Shown: positions 45,201-57,600 of the stretch, one piece after another | Position numbering within the stretch: the stretch's first letter is position 1 | How the letters are laid out: every line of letters starts with the position of its first letter | Assembly (NCBI GenBank): GCA_037176845.1 | Contig: JAYKXP010000130.1 | Location: 62,001-126,000, forward strand | Source of the DNA: Paramarasmius palmivorus | Taxonomy: Eukaryota; Basidiomycota; Agaricomycetes; Agaricales; Marasmiaceae | Direction of reading: 5' to 3' | DNA length: 64,000 bases | The notes under the pieces: generated by a model | What the model was told of the DNA's origin: nothing | Database searches by the model: none | Seen by the model: the letters and a program-made list of their open reading frames with translations, nothing else | Program-made: the position numbers and the translations under genes

Positions 45201-48200
45201 CGGCTATGCTACTTATGGGTTATTTGATTTATTTTCAGGTTTTGATGCAAGATGGGTACATGTGCGGTCGAGGCCTCTCCAAGCTTTTCATTCACCAGCA
45301 GGAGCCCGACAGCAGTGTACCTTAGTTCAAGGTTACACGAATTCGGTTCAAGAGTTTCAGCGTTGCGTAGAGCACGCTCTAAGGTACGTCCAGAATGTAG
45401 CTACTAACTTTATCGACAATTGTGGCCTTAAGGGTGCACGCTCGTGGTACGAGGAGGAGCCCATTCCTGGAAATTCAAATATTCGACATTTCATTTTCGA
45501 GTATGCCCAGAACCTAGACCGCCTACTTGGTACTCTGATTAATGCAGGTATCACAGCATCTGGTTCTAAGGCAATTTTGGTGGCGTATCAATTGAAGATT
45601 GTGGGGACGATTGTTAGTCTAGAGGGATGGATCATCTCGCCAGATCTGGTAGAGAAGGTCAGACATTGGAAGACGCCTGAAAACGTTTCCGAAGTCAGAC
45701 AGTTCTTAGGGATCGCGGGGACTGGAAGGCGATGGATTAAGGGTTTTGCCCTTGTCGCAAAGCCAATCACTAAACTCCTCCACAAGACTGAATCCGCTGA
45801 CGATGTTTTTCTATTTACAGGAGAAGCTCAAGATGCCATGCAAGAGCTCATTCATTATATCACCATGTCGCCCGTTCTCATATGTATCGACTATGAAGTT
45901 GCCGTGCTAGTACCTCGTTCAAACCGTTCCTCTGACGAGGGCCTCGTCATTGTTGGAGTCGATTCTTCATGGAAAGGCACAGGTTGGGCAGTATACCAAG
46001 TTCAAGAGGGAAAACGGCGGCCGGCACTTTATGGATCGTGTACGTTCAACGAACGAGAGCAAAACTATGGGCAGCCCAAGACAGAACTCTACAGGATATT
46101 CAGAGCATTTCGTGAACTTCGACATCGGATATGGGGACTGCACTTCAGGCTTCATCATGACGCTAAGTCATTACCTCAGATGCTGAGGACACTAGATGAT
46201 GTACCTAACACACCTATACTCCGGTGGATAGCCTGGATACGCCTATTCAACTTCGAACTTCAACACGTACCAGCAGAATCGCATTGTCTCGAAGATGCTC
46301 TTTCTCGCCGTCCAGAAGCTCCTGGAGATCCTCCTCATAAGGGAGAAGATCCTGAGACGTTCCTGGATGCTTTCCTCAACACAGTTTACGCTGGAACACC
46401 ACCTCCGAGAACGACTCTAACTGAGGCGTTCAGGTATGCTCTGGATCTTCTTCATATCAAGCATTCAGCTGCCTCCGCCGATGATTGGTCTGGTGGAGGT
46501 CATCTACCTTTCTTTCATTCATCTTCGATTTCACTGGTACCTTTTCAACTTTCGAGTTTGCACAATGACAATTTTACGTCTTCAGGTATTTCGGCAGAGA
46601 TTCCGTTGAGCAGAAATCTACCGGATTTCTACGTTCGAATGTCCTCTGTTGAAGTAGCAGATTCTTTTCTTCTTGGGGACGAAGTAGTTGAATTTGTTTT
46701 CTTGGAATTTCATCACTACGTTGAAGAGCGGTCAGATCATTCAACGGGAGCTGGTCATATGTTTGGCGTTCGAGACCGGGATGGTCCAGACCACTGGGCA
46801 GAAGTTCGCCGGTACTTGGAGAACGGTTTCGTTCCAGAGTGGTGTAACAACCACAAGTTAAAGATCCATTTTCAAAAGCAAGCTCGACGTTTTCTTCTAC
46901 ATGATTCTCGTTTGTGGTACGCGCCCAAGAAGAAGTCTAACCGACTTCCACGACTAGTTGTAGAGGAAGAGCAGCGACAAGGAGAGATGATGGCACAAGC
47001 TCATCTCCAAGCCGGTCATAAGGGCCGTGATGCTACTTACAATTTACTCCTTGACAGATTCTATTGGCCGAACATGTACGATTCGGTCGCGTACTTCGTC
47101 CGCTCATGCATAGAGTGCCAGAAGTATATTCAAGATATGCCTCTAGTTCCATACCATGTTTCCTGGCAAGCCCCTCTCCTGCGACACTTCAATCTCGACT
47201 CTATTCACATGCCGTCTGGCATCGGTGGATACAAGTACATCATTCAAGCTATCGAACCGACTATCCTTTGGACAGAAGCCCGCGCTCTCAAAGCCCTCAA
47301 GTCTTCAGCAGTCGCCAAAAGAACTCGTCTCACGATTCGGGTGTATCCCAGTTATCTCTATAGACAGTGGAAGCGAGTTCAAGGGAGAGGTAGAGGCAAT
47401 GTTGAAGGTGCAGTACAACTGTACCGTCGTCATATCTACGGCCTATCATCCTCAAGGGCAAGCTCCTATTGAGAGAGCCCATCAGCCTTTGGTAAACGCT
47501 ATCTTCAAGTGCACCGGAGATGCTAAAGGCTCATGGCCAAAGTTTCTTCCGGCGGCATTGTTTGCGTCTCGAGTCACGACCAGTAGAGCCACTGGTTATT
47601 CTCCTTATTACTTGCTATACAGTGTTCATCCCGTGTTCTCTTTCGACGCTGCCGAAGCTACCTGGCAAATGCTCGATTGGGACCGGGTACGTACTCACGA
47701 AGATCTTCTAGCTATCCGGATTCTTCAGCTATGCCAACGAGACGCTTCGTGGACTTGCGCTAACGAAGAGATCGTGCGCACAAGAAAGAAGGCTATTGAC
47801 GATTTGGTGGCAAGGAAAGGTTCCATATTCGACTTTCATGACTACGAGCCTGGTATGTATGTGTGGCTCAGGGAGTCGCGTCTGGATGAAATAAAGGGCA
47901 GTAAAGGAGAGTGGACGTATTCCGGTCCTTATGTCATTCACGAGAAGAGGGAGACAGGGTCATTCGTCTTACGAGAGCTCAACGGAGCAATTCTCAAGGG
48001 GCACGTTCATGCGTCAAGACTCAGACTTTTCTATTTCAGGAACGAGAACCAAACACTTCGCTCCCAAATCCCTTCGAGACCAGCAGTGATTCAAGGAAGA
48101 ACCTTCATGGCAATGACGATCACCCAATTCCATCAAGCAGTGGAAGAGCAGGTACGCCTGGAGGCTAGAGAAGTGTTATATGCATCATCCGGACCTTGGG

Positions 48201-48235
48201 AGTACCGACTCTCTTCGTTCGCCTCAAGGCGATGA
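45201..48235 (+). pseudogene. Gypsy pol, 3' part: reverse transcriptase, RNase H, integrase
   Basis: The reverse transcriptase palm reads FHSPAGARQQCTLVQGYTNS, then FIDNCGLKG where the catalytic F-I-D-D is expected, so the second Asp is Asn. RNase H has VGVDSSWKGTGWAV, KTELYRIF, HHDAKSL and ALSRR, apparently with its acidic residues intact. Integrase has the H-H-C-C region (HLQAGHKGRDATYNLL...SCIECQK), NLDSIHMPS (first Asp), SIDSGSEFKG (second Asp) and APIERAHQ (Glu). The tail reads PGMYVWLRESRL and GPYVIHEKRETGSFVLREL. Around 47300-47330 the frame shifts, splitting integrase between its first and second Asp. Together with the left part this is a dead copy. Confidence 0.88.
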
Positions 48236-49456
48236 GCTTCTCAATGGGATCCTCCTCTCACTGTATTAAAGCATTCATTTTCTTTGATTTCTTTCGCTGG
48301 GTTGCAAAGCTAGTGGGATAGGAGTGGATGATATAGAGTTGTTTGTGGCGGCGGCTAGGAGGAAATGGGTCTGCGATAGTCACATGTGGGCGGAATGGTG
48401 GTTGAAGAATCCGTTGTTGATGGGATTGGAGATTCATGGCGATGGTTTGGTCAGCTACATCGAAGGGTACAACTTCGCTGACTAGGATACCGAGGACAGT
48501 CTCTCAAGCATTCCTCTCTGTCGCGGAGTCACTTGGACTCCTGGTGGATCATGGGAAAGGGTGACGGTGCACAAGCGCACCTATAATTCATCAGTTTCAC
48601 TTCATTCTTTTCTGCTACTTATAGATCCTCACTGACATTTTTATTTTACCTTTATAGTTCCTTTACCTTTCATTTCCTACTCTTCACATACGACATCCAT
48701 TTCCACTTCCATCCTCATGCACATTACGATACAACAAAGCAACCAGCTAATCCGAGGGATGCCGGTCTCACCCCGCAGATAATGCATGCCTCATGTCGGG
48801 GTTGCCGATGCGAGAGGGTCTGGTCCACCCGATAGCTGTGCCTGCGTGTATTCATCTGGTGAACACCCGTAGACCAAGGATAAGTGACGTTGTGGACTCA
48901 CCTTCAATTATTCTCTGTGGGCACCTTAGTTTATCTTATCACGATTATCTTTGTTGTTTGGCATGTTTGTATTTGCGCACGGACCACCGTGACGCATACC
49001 TGACAGCCTGTCAGATGAATGTGACATTCCCTTCTTTCTTTTCTCCCTCATCTCTGAGCCCTCGAGTCGAGCCCACAAGAGCATCAAGAGCATACGAGGA
49101 CATCAAGAGTCAAAGCACGAAGTATATTTCATATTCTATCTTTTATTTTCAATTCGCGGCCTTATCGGTGAATCATCACCGGACAGATGCATTTGGTACC
49201 ACCTCGTGTCTTACACGTTCCCGGGATCTTTTCATTTTTCATCCTCATTCTACAACGACGACTCGATTCGTGATTTTTCGAATCTACGTCTACTCGGGTA
49301 GCCGTTCTGACCTCGTCATCTGCATAGTCCCTCCGTGGACTAACTCTATCTTCCTCACCGCTTTGATAACTTCTTGTCGAATAGCAAGATAGGGACCTCT
49401 TCCTGTAATCCAAGTCAGTACGAATGATAACGTGGAAAAAGATGTGCGTACCTTTT
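48236..49456. other. Gypsy 3' flank, possible decayed LTR
   Basis: This is non-coding sequence. The stretch from about 48755 onward could be the 3' LTR of the gypsy element, but no second copy exists in the window to prove it. No gene is recognised. Confidence 0.35.
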
Positions 49457-49721
49457 TGTCGAAGCATATGCCTAGCCTACCGCAGTGGCAGTGGATTGAC
49501 TGAGGCTTACCTGATGAATATATCTGATGAGAGATAGAAGCGTATGCGACTTGGTAGTGTGTAAAGTACTATCTATTCCAGTAGATACCAACTAGCTTAT
49601 ATACTAAAGTACAGAAGTAACCCTCATAGGAGTCCAAGTGGTACGTACAGTAAGACAAAGGAATTCCGAGTGGTGCTCAGAGATAGAGTGGATATAATCT
49701 AATCTAAAGATAGTTTCAACA
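49457..49721 (-). repeat. Copia LTR, 3' copy relative to element
   Basis: 265 bp, TGTTGA...CGACA on the reverse strand. It differs from 54206-54470 at four positions by eye (about 98.5% identity). A purine-rich tract AGCGAGGGAGAG abuts it on the reverse strand. Confidence 0.93.
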
Positions 49722-49741
49722 CTCTCCCTCGCTAAGTGCAG

Positions 49742-52135
49742 CTAGGATTGTAGAGGAAGAGGTGTCTTTGCTACCTTAGCATTTTCTATTCCAAAACGTT
49801 GCAGCACTTTCTTGAGATATGGGATTTGGTCAATTAAGACTCTATCACCATTTCGACGAATGCGCATACGTAGGAATTCGTTTGCTTCTCCAAGATCACG
49901 ACATTCCCATTTCTTCATGAATTCGGCTTTCTTCTGGGCAACGTATTTCGGATCAGGTCTGATAAATAAGGCATCGTCAACGTATATAATAGCAATTACG
50001 AGACGTCCTTGATCATCACGATGGATGAATATGCCTGCATCAGAAACTAAACGTTTAAAGCCTAATTTCTTCATGGATTTAGTTAGCGCTCTCCACCATA
50101 CAAGTGCAGCTTGTTTCAATCCATAGATAGCTCGGCGCAAGCGTAGAACTTTACGTTCTTGGCCTTTGACTTTAAAGCCTTCAGGTTGCTCCATGTAGAT
50201 TTCTTCTTCAAGTTCGCCATATAAGAAAGCGCTCTTGACGTCCAGTGCAGACACATGCCAGTTCTCAAGTGCTGCTAGCGCTAATAGCATGCGAACAGAC
50301 TCATAACAAACAACTGGTGAGAAGATTTCATCAAAATCTACACCTTCGACTTGAGAAAAACCTTTAGCTACAAGTTGAGCTTTCTTTCGACCATCAGATT
50401 TGATGTCGAATACCCATCTGTTCTTGACAGTCTTGCGATCCGATGGAAGATCTACAAGTTTGAAGACTTTGCACTTGCGAAGTGCTTCAAGTTCTTCGCG
50501 GCAAGCAGTCTTCCATTCCTTTTGCTGCAATTCAGGCATTCACGCAATATCTTGGAAAGTCCATTCTCAAACATTAGAAGGACTTGGTAGGTCTTGATTA
50601 GGAATCACTTTATTAATGAGCAAATTCGCTAACCCTACTCCCCCTTCCTGGGATAGTTTATGCATCAGGGATTCAGCTGTAGCGTGACCAGTCGTGTCGC
50701 GATCAGGTGGAGGCGGTGCTGAACTAGGGCCAGGAACGCGTGAAGCGCTCAATCCGCGAGGTCTAGCCTTGCGACCTCTAGGCCTGGGTATAGAGCTGGA
50801 GCGACCAGTCTCTGTATCACCCGTGGCTTTTCTCCAAACTGACTGACGGTCTACGTCCCACTGTACTTGCGCAGGATTATTTGGGTCAGCTTGTTCACCA
50901 AATATGTTGCCTGGGCGCTGAACTCCTGTCCACTGTCTAGCAGAGCGTCTTGGCTGAGAATCGCTCTGTTGTGGACCAGATGTTGGTTCAACAGGCGGTG
51001 GTGCCGGAGGATGAATTGCTCTGTGATCCACACCTAATTGATCACCATCTGCTGATCCAGTGTCACCCGGAGGTGATCTATCTCCTTCGGAAGCTGATCT
51101 GCTCCTGCTCGGTGATAACGGCGGTGGACTCTGCCTTGGCGATGATTGCCATGGACTCTGATCACCGTCGTGATCAGGTGCAGTGTCCTTTGCAGGTGTA
51201 GGAGGTGAAGGACGATGTGAAGGTTTGTCGTCTTCGTCCAAAGATAAAGGAATAAATGATGGACCTGGTCTAGAGGCTACTGGAGTTACACTTTTTGGTT
51301 TAGACTCCGGGCACTTCGGAAACAGGTCCACGTCGAAAAGAGCAGTAGCGGCTTTTACGATATAGTTTCGGGAATCCATGAAAAGAAAACCCTTCATTCC
51401 CTCTTGATAGTCAATGAATGTCATTAGTTGGGCTCTAGGAGAGAGTTTATTGATTCTCTTATCCTTGGGAATGTAAACATATCTGCCACAACCTAATACT
51501 CAGAAATGCGAGACATCAGGAGCCTTTCCATATAACCATTCAAAAGGAGTCTTTCCTTGGAGACGTCCAATGATCGGTGTATGGTTGTAGACATGCAGGG
51601 CATGCAACACACAGAATTCCCACCAAGACTGTGGTAAACATGTGTTGAAGCGTAAAGCCTGCGCTTTGTCCATGACAGTCTCATTAAAACGTTTGGCATA
51701 ACCATTTTGCTGTGGTATGCGGTACGCTTTGCAGAATTTTAATTCCCTGGTCTAATAAGACCTGATCAAATTCCTTTGATTTAAATTCTCCCCCTTCATC
51801 TGACATCCATTCTTTGATGATGGAGTTGTGCTGGGTTTTAACCATGGCGATAAAGTTCTGCAAAGCCATGATAGCATCGCTTTTGGCACAGAGTAAGATT
51901 AACCAGCCATGGGAAGAATGATCGTCAAAAAACATCATGAAGTACTTAAAGTGATGATAAGATTCAACTGGAAAAGACTTCAGATCTGAATGGATTTGCT
52001 CAAAGGTCGAGAGCCAGAAGGAGGAAACAACTTTGATTTCATTTTTCCTTCAGCGCATCCAGAGCAAATATGCTCAGTGGGAATCAAAAGATTCTGTGGG
52101 AACTTAATGGTGTTCTCCTTTGCTTTTTCAAGCAC
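49742..52135 (-). pseudogene. Copia integrase and reverse transcriptase, frameshifted, RNase H missing
   Basis: The reverse strand shows HICSGCAEGKMKSKLFPPSG, then a one-base slip near 52005. The integrase core follows (SDLKSFPVESYHHFKYFMMF, SDEGGEF), a second slip near 51715, then QQNGYAKRFN. A TGA sits near 51505 before VLGCGRYVYIP. A Pro/Ser-rich linker leads to reverse transcriptase (50539-49742): QKEWKTACREELEALRKCKV, NRWVFDIKSDGRKKAQLVAK, DVKSAFLYGELEEEIYMEQP, YGLKQA and IIYVDDALF with YVDD intact. It ends at KTPLPLQS just after the reverse transcriptase. The usual RNase H domain is deleted and the 3' LTR follows at once. Confidence 0.87.
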
Positions 52136-54025
52136 TCACCTAGACAGATGTCCGAAGCGTTTATGCGATAGTTCGAAGTTCGATGATAAAACAAGTGAAC
52201 CGGCAATTAATTCCTCAGCAGGTGAAATGCAAGTTTGTAACCAATAAATCGGGTCACCAATGGAATGAGGATGGCAAAGCATAGTCTGCTGCTCATTTCT
52301 ATTCAAGAATTCGAGTTTTCGGCGACTGCCTATAACAACCGAATCTTGTAAAATTTCTCCCATAGACAAAAGTCTAATAGATAAATTCGGGATATAATAT
52401 ACTGGATACAAGCGCGTAGTGCGTCTTGTAAATGAACCGGTTTTGGTCTCAATGATGTGATCAAAGAATACTGATCCTTTGCCTTCGCACTTAAGCTCAG
52501 TTTGTTTAGATGCAGTATTGATCCTTGGACCATTCCGTAATGGTTCATAATCGGCGAAATCACCCAAATTACCGGTAAAGTGCATAGAAGCACCTGAATC
52601 CATGATCCAGTCGGCAAGAATGAGATCATTCATTGGTTTCTTTCCCTTACACTTATCACACAATGCATAATGATCAGACAACGAATTTATTCTATTGAAT
52701 AATTGATACAAATCGTTCGTCGATATACTACTAAATGCGGCTGTAAGATGAGCGCAATTAGAGTTTGCATTATTGTGTGCAGTGCGAGGTACTTGCCTAA
52801 GTGGGTCAAGCCCGTCTACCTCTTCCTCGGTATGACCCATGTCCTCGTCGAGATCGGTAGGGGGTACCTCCTCCACGTCGGTTCCCCAATCCAATTTCTC
52901 CTCGATTTCCTCTGAACGCGCGCGTTTCTGAGCTGGCGCGGGGAAATCTTCGAGGAGTCGCTTGGAACTGGACGCGACGACGTTCTCGAGGGCTTCGAGA
53001 TTGTGCGCGAACCTGGGAGCTTCGAGACGCTCACAGAGTGCTCGAGCGTAAGCGACGTCACTATAGACAGAGTCGGAAGGTACGCTACCTTGATAGGTCT
53101 GCGGAGATCTAGTCTCGACTCTCCTGGAGGTAACTCCATTTGGATTGAAGGAAGCGACCGAAGAGGCGCTGGGTCCGATCCGAGATGCCAAGGAGGCAAT
53201 AGCCGTGTGAGAGTGATGATGATGGGACGGCTGCTGCTGCTGCTTCTTCTTCTGTTGCTGTTTCCCAGCACGCGATCCACGCTTAAAGGGTTTACCCTTG
53301 CCGTTAGGCTTAGGGTTCTGACCCTGGCGGGATTCCCTGTAGTTAGGGTCACGCCCCTTGCGTCTGACAGCCGAAAGGCGCATAGCAGAGGCGTTATTCG
53401 CGTCACGGCGCTCAAATTCAGCAACTATAGCGTCGCGAATTTCAGTGAACTTGAGTTCATCTGTCTTCTTTTGCAAGAAGAGAGCCGGGACTGAGTCCCA
53501 CCTTGCTGGGATAGCGGCAAGAAGAATAAGCGCACGTTGCAGCTGTGTAAGATCCATGCCGTTCTGCTTCAAGCGCTCAAAAATAGTGAGCAGCTCGTTG
53601 ATCTCCGGCAATGGGTTACCAGTTCCAGAGAGTTGGAACATCAATGCCTTTTTGAAATCGGCAAAGATAATGGCAGGACCAGGCGTACTATAGGATTTCT
53701 TGAGCTCATCAAAGGTGAGTTTAGAAGTCCCCTTGAGATGGTGCTTGAGGGACTGCTTGATGGTGAGCTCAATAGCACCTAGGGCCTGATCGTCGAGGTT
53801 GTCCCATTCGAGAATCTCCCTGTCGCGAGCAGCAACCTGCTCAGCGGTGGGACCACGTTCAGCAGCCTCTAATTTGGCAGGTCGAACGTTAAATCCCTTC
53901 ACCACTTGGTAGAGTCCCTTGAATCTAAGGAACGGGATGAGTTTGTCCTCCCACTGGCGGAAGTTAGACCCATCGAGGATAGGGACCTGGTTGATGGAAG
54001 AAGCGGAAGTTGCGTCGGAAGACAT
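52136..54025 (-). pseudogene. Copia gag and protease
   Basis: The reverse-strand ATG at 54025 starts MSSDATSASSINQVPILDGS. A typical copia gag follows (NFRQWEDKLIPFLRFKGLYQ; LKHHLKGTSKLTFDELKKSY), then a basic Gln/His-rich region (GKQQQKKKQQQQPSHHHHSH). CDKC is present but no full zinc knuckle. The protease has ADWIMDSGASMHFTGN with the catalytic D-S-G-A. The GAG-pre-integrase region ends ELSHKRFGHLSR at a TGA (52136-52138), after which the frame continues with VLEKAKENT, so this stop interrupts one long polyprotein. CGA to TGA would explain it. Confidence 0.88.
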
Positions 54026-54188
54026 AGCGATAAAAGTTCTGATGAACATAATCAGCATTGTGTCATGACAACATAAATGCAGCCGTAATGGCGCAAATTT
54101 AAAAGGCGTGAAACCAATGTCCAGTATAATGGACAGGTACAACCAGTCAAGCCTGACAGCGGCTAATTACAGCGCTTATCATTGTGGC

Positions 54189-54205
54189 GACCGGGGCCCA
54201 TAACC
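54189..54205 (-). promoter_or_regulatory. Copia primer-binding site
   Basis: Directly next to the 5' LTR the reverse strand reads GGTTATGGGCCCCGG. This resembles the internal initiator-tRNA-Met primer site used by Drosophila copia and relatives, rather than a 3'-end site. Confidence 0.65.
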
Positions 54206-54470
54206 TGTCGAAGCATATGCCTAGCCTACCGCAGTGGCAGTGGATTGACTGAGGCTTACCTGATGAATATATCTTATGAGAGATAGAAGCGTATGCGACT
54301 TGGTAGTGTGTAAAGCACTATCTATTCCAGTAGATACCAACTAGCTTATATACTAAAGTACAGAAGTAACCCGCATAGGAGTCCAAGTGGTACGTACAGT
54401 AAGACAAAGGAATTCCGAGTGGTGCTCGGAGATAGAGTGGATATAATCTAATCTAAAGATAGTTTCAACA
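54206..54470 (-). repeat. Copia LTR, 5' copy relative to element
   Basis: 265 bp, four differences from 49457-49721. It should hold the element's promoter, read leftwards. Confidence 0.93.
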
Positions 54471-54506
54471 CTATGTTGGTGTATGAAGTGACTAGAGCAG
54501 AACAAC

Positions 54507-54592
54507 TAGCGTGAGAAAATGAAGTGAAAAGTGCAACAACCAGGTCTGCCGGGGCGTGGTTGTTGCACTTTTCACTTCATTTTCTCATGCTA
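54507..54592. repeat. Long near-perfect hairpin, 36-bp arms
   Basis: The left arm 54507-54542 and right arm 54557-54592 are reverse complements with one mismatch, separated by a 14-base G/C-rich loop. It lies between the copia LTR (36 bp away) and the chromodomain gene. It could be two abutting terminal repeats, a foldback element, or a transcription stop. Confidence 0.93.
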
Positions 54593-54632
54593 ACTGCTGC
54601 TTCACTGCTGCTTCACTGAGGCTGTTTCTCTC

Positions 54633-57600
54633 TTGTCTACTACTACTATTCAGCAGTTATGGACTTACTCAGTGTATGTGTTCAATCAACCTGTGTCTTA
54701 TTTTCTCATTTTGGCTGAAATTGGATCTAAGGTTTCTTTGTCTGACACAAACACATTCGGCACAAATACGGGGCATGGAAATCAGGAGGCCATTCTTAGT
54801 GAGTGCCCAGTATGCGGATAGTAATCTATTACTCACTCAAATTCAGATGAAATTGAGAAGACGCAGGTCAATCCCTATGGGCATGGCAATTTAGCCAGTA
54901 TAGCGCTGCAACCCCCTCCCTTAGAACATTTTTTGTACACACTTCCTCAAGGCTTTGTCATTCCCCATAACTATCCCAATCAACTAATTCCAATGTCAAC
55001 CAATCGCACTCCCCCTCAAGGTTATACATATCCTTCCTCACCTGTCTGGACAAAGACTAGAGACGAATCATATGCACTCCATTGGTGCTACGTAGCATCA
55101 CGCTCGGCAGACCTAGCCAGTATTCAGCAGGAACGAGAACATCAGCTCAATCTTGCTGTTCCGCCTGAGGTAGATGCTATATGGGATGTTGAGCAAGAGA
55201 AATACTCTTATCCTATCGTACCGGGCTGCATAACACCTCCTGCATCCTGGCCATTACGAACCGATATAGATAACGGTGTCGGTCTTAAAGGCTCCGTTAC
55301 ATTTGCTGCCTATCATACGCCGTCCTCTCTAGAACTCCACTATCCTGAGGTGTGGAAGGAGCTTGCTCCTTTGGCGAGCCGATTGAAGGATCTGGCTTTT
55401 GGCCATAGAGCAACAACACCTTCTGAGGAGAGCATTCTCCCACTCTTTGCGTATGCGCAACTGAAGGAAAATGATCGTTCAAAGCGGTCTGGAGTTAAGA
55501 AGGGTACAGCCAAAACTCGAGTACAGTTCGAAGGTTCGTACAGTCTTGGCACTACGATAGAGAAAGGACACGGAATTGGAATAGTCAAGCCTGTATCGCA
55601 ACTGTCTACGCCCAAGTTTGAAAAACAGCTGGCCGAGGTCTTCCAGATTCTGGCCGCCTTTTACCGCATTCTGGTTCCACTTTCAATATCGAAGTACGAA
55701 TGGGAGATGTTGAAGTTTCAACTACAAGACAATAACGTCTTCACACTAGGGGGTAGGGGACCGGCAGGAGTATCGGTTCAAATGAATGTTTCCGCATCAT
55801 ACTATGTGTATGACGGAGCTGACTTGGGCGAGTCGATTGGGCGAGTGCAAGGGTCTCTGCATCCAGATTCTCAAGATTGTCTCACAACACCAACATTGCT
55901 GACCATCATGATACGCCTTCCGAAACGTATGTACATGCTTTACTTGTCAAATTGTATGGTTTTGACTCAGCATAACAGATAAAAAGGCTGCGGGAGGCTC
56001 ATTTCTACTCGCTCGTTACGGCATTCACATACCCTTTTCCGACATATGGTTCATCAACATAGTGTTTGATGGGAGAACTATCCATGGCGGTCGTCAGATC
56101 TCTATTAAAACTGAAGAGGCCGAGGATATGGAGAGCCTCGTGGTAAATGTTCGACTTGACGAATGGGAGACAGATCCTCTTGCCAACACTGCCCAGGAAT
56201 TGTGGAATGCTGCTGCTGCAGTCAACCGCCTAGCTTTTGTTCAATATTTTCCAGACCAAGCTGTAAAGCGTACGGCCAATATTGCTCTACATGGTCCCGC
56301 CTTGTTTGGCAACTATGGAACTCATAGCCCTGCTGTCGGTCGAGTCAAGACCTTCAGTTCTGGCGGCAAACATTTGATGGGTACATTGCAGGAGTTCTAT
56401 TCGACCATTGGAGTAGAGCTGGTATGGGGCTTTTTAAACAGTTTGTCGCAAGCAAACTTGACTCTTGTCGGTTTCGATGCCACGCGCCTTTTACAACAGA
56501 TACAATACACCGAGTCAGGGTCCAATGGAAATCTAGAAACGACATCTCAACAAATGACGTCTCAACAGCATGCTCTCATTCTTCCTGAGTTTGACGTTCT
56601 AAATCCAGAACACAGTGTGCACGTGCATATGTGTCGGGGATGGCTGGCATGGCTGATGGCATTGCGAGAGTGTAATGCACTAGGCATTATGGCCGACGAG
56701 TTCTTCAAGAAGCAGGATCTTTTGGCCAAACAGGCAACAAGAAGCCGCTCCAGTAAGGAATGTATTGAAGCACAGAGGCCCAAGGATCACCGACAGGGTG
56801 TACTCGTTCATCGGCAGGAGACAAGTCAAGTTGTTTTGCATTTACCCAGCACGCAGATCCTGCCTACAAACGTAACGTCTGATACGGAAGATGTATCGCC
56901 CGTGCAAGTGACAGAGGGTACTTTAACAGGAAAGCGACGCAAGCGAAACTCCGAAGGGAAGGAAATTCAGCCGAAGAAGAAGCTACGCCAAAAACCAGAA
57001 GTAGTCGGAATGGTAGGGCAGGTAAGTAGGTTTTGCACATTCTGAAGCAAAGGATTCAAGCCTCTATCATTAGGAATTTGAAGAGGGTACCCGCACCTAT
57101 GCTGAGTTCGAGATTGAAGCAATTATCGGACACGTGAGTTGCATTCTTGGTTTCCGTACGTCCACTGACCGGCAAACCTTAGGCATTTCATGGCGGAATG
57201 TACAAGTACTTGGTTCAGTGGAAGCATTATTCAGAAGACCACAACGAGTGGATTCCAGAGACAGATTTGAAGTGAGATTTGGGCATTCCTGAGAACTTAG
57301 GGCTATATACTGATACTATGCAATCTAGCAACGCCCAAGACCTATTGCGCGCTTACAAGAGCTGCTGGAGTCTTCATGATACGTTAACAGTCTGCGATTC
57401 AAAGCGGTACAAAAACTTTTCCAGACACTGCTTGGATAAGCTTTTTGATGCGGAAAAGCTTTCGAAAGAGCTTGACACATTCAAGAAGCTGCAGGACCGG
57501 TTCATATCCAACCGATCCTCCATTTCTGGAGGATATTCCGATCTTACAGCGTTTATTACTAGCTATACTGCGATGAATGATCGTCAGTTTGCCTGGACAA

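Larger units (their letters stand above)
31925..48240 (+). mobile_element. Degenerate Ty3/gypsy element split by a KDZ element
   Basis: The reverse transcriptase N-terminal part lies at 31925-32705. The rest of reverse transcriptase, RNase H, integrase and the C-terminal chromo-like region lie at 45193-48235. The interval between is a separate 12.5-kb transposon. Gag and protease are missing on the left, and no LTR pair could be matched, so the gypsy copy is 5'-truncated. It also carries stops and a frameshift. Confidence 0.85.
49457..54470 (-). mobile_element. Ty1/copia LTR retrotransposon, internally deleted
   Basis: Two 265-bp LTRs in direct orientation enclose a reverse-strand gag-protease-integrase-reverse transcriptase region and a primer-binding site. 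RNase H is absent, since reverse transcriptase ends about 20 bp from the downstream LTR. No matching 5-bp target duplication flanks the element (CTTTT on the left, CTATG on the right). Confidence 0.93.

Noticed and set aside
48755..49456. 3' LTR of the gypsy element
   Set aside because: No second copy exists in the window to compare and the element is truncated on the left, so it is recorded only as a possibility.
52816..53494. Overlapping long frames on both strands inside copia gag
   Set aside because: They are shadows of the gag frame, whose family features are unmistakable.
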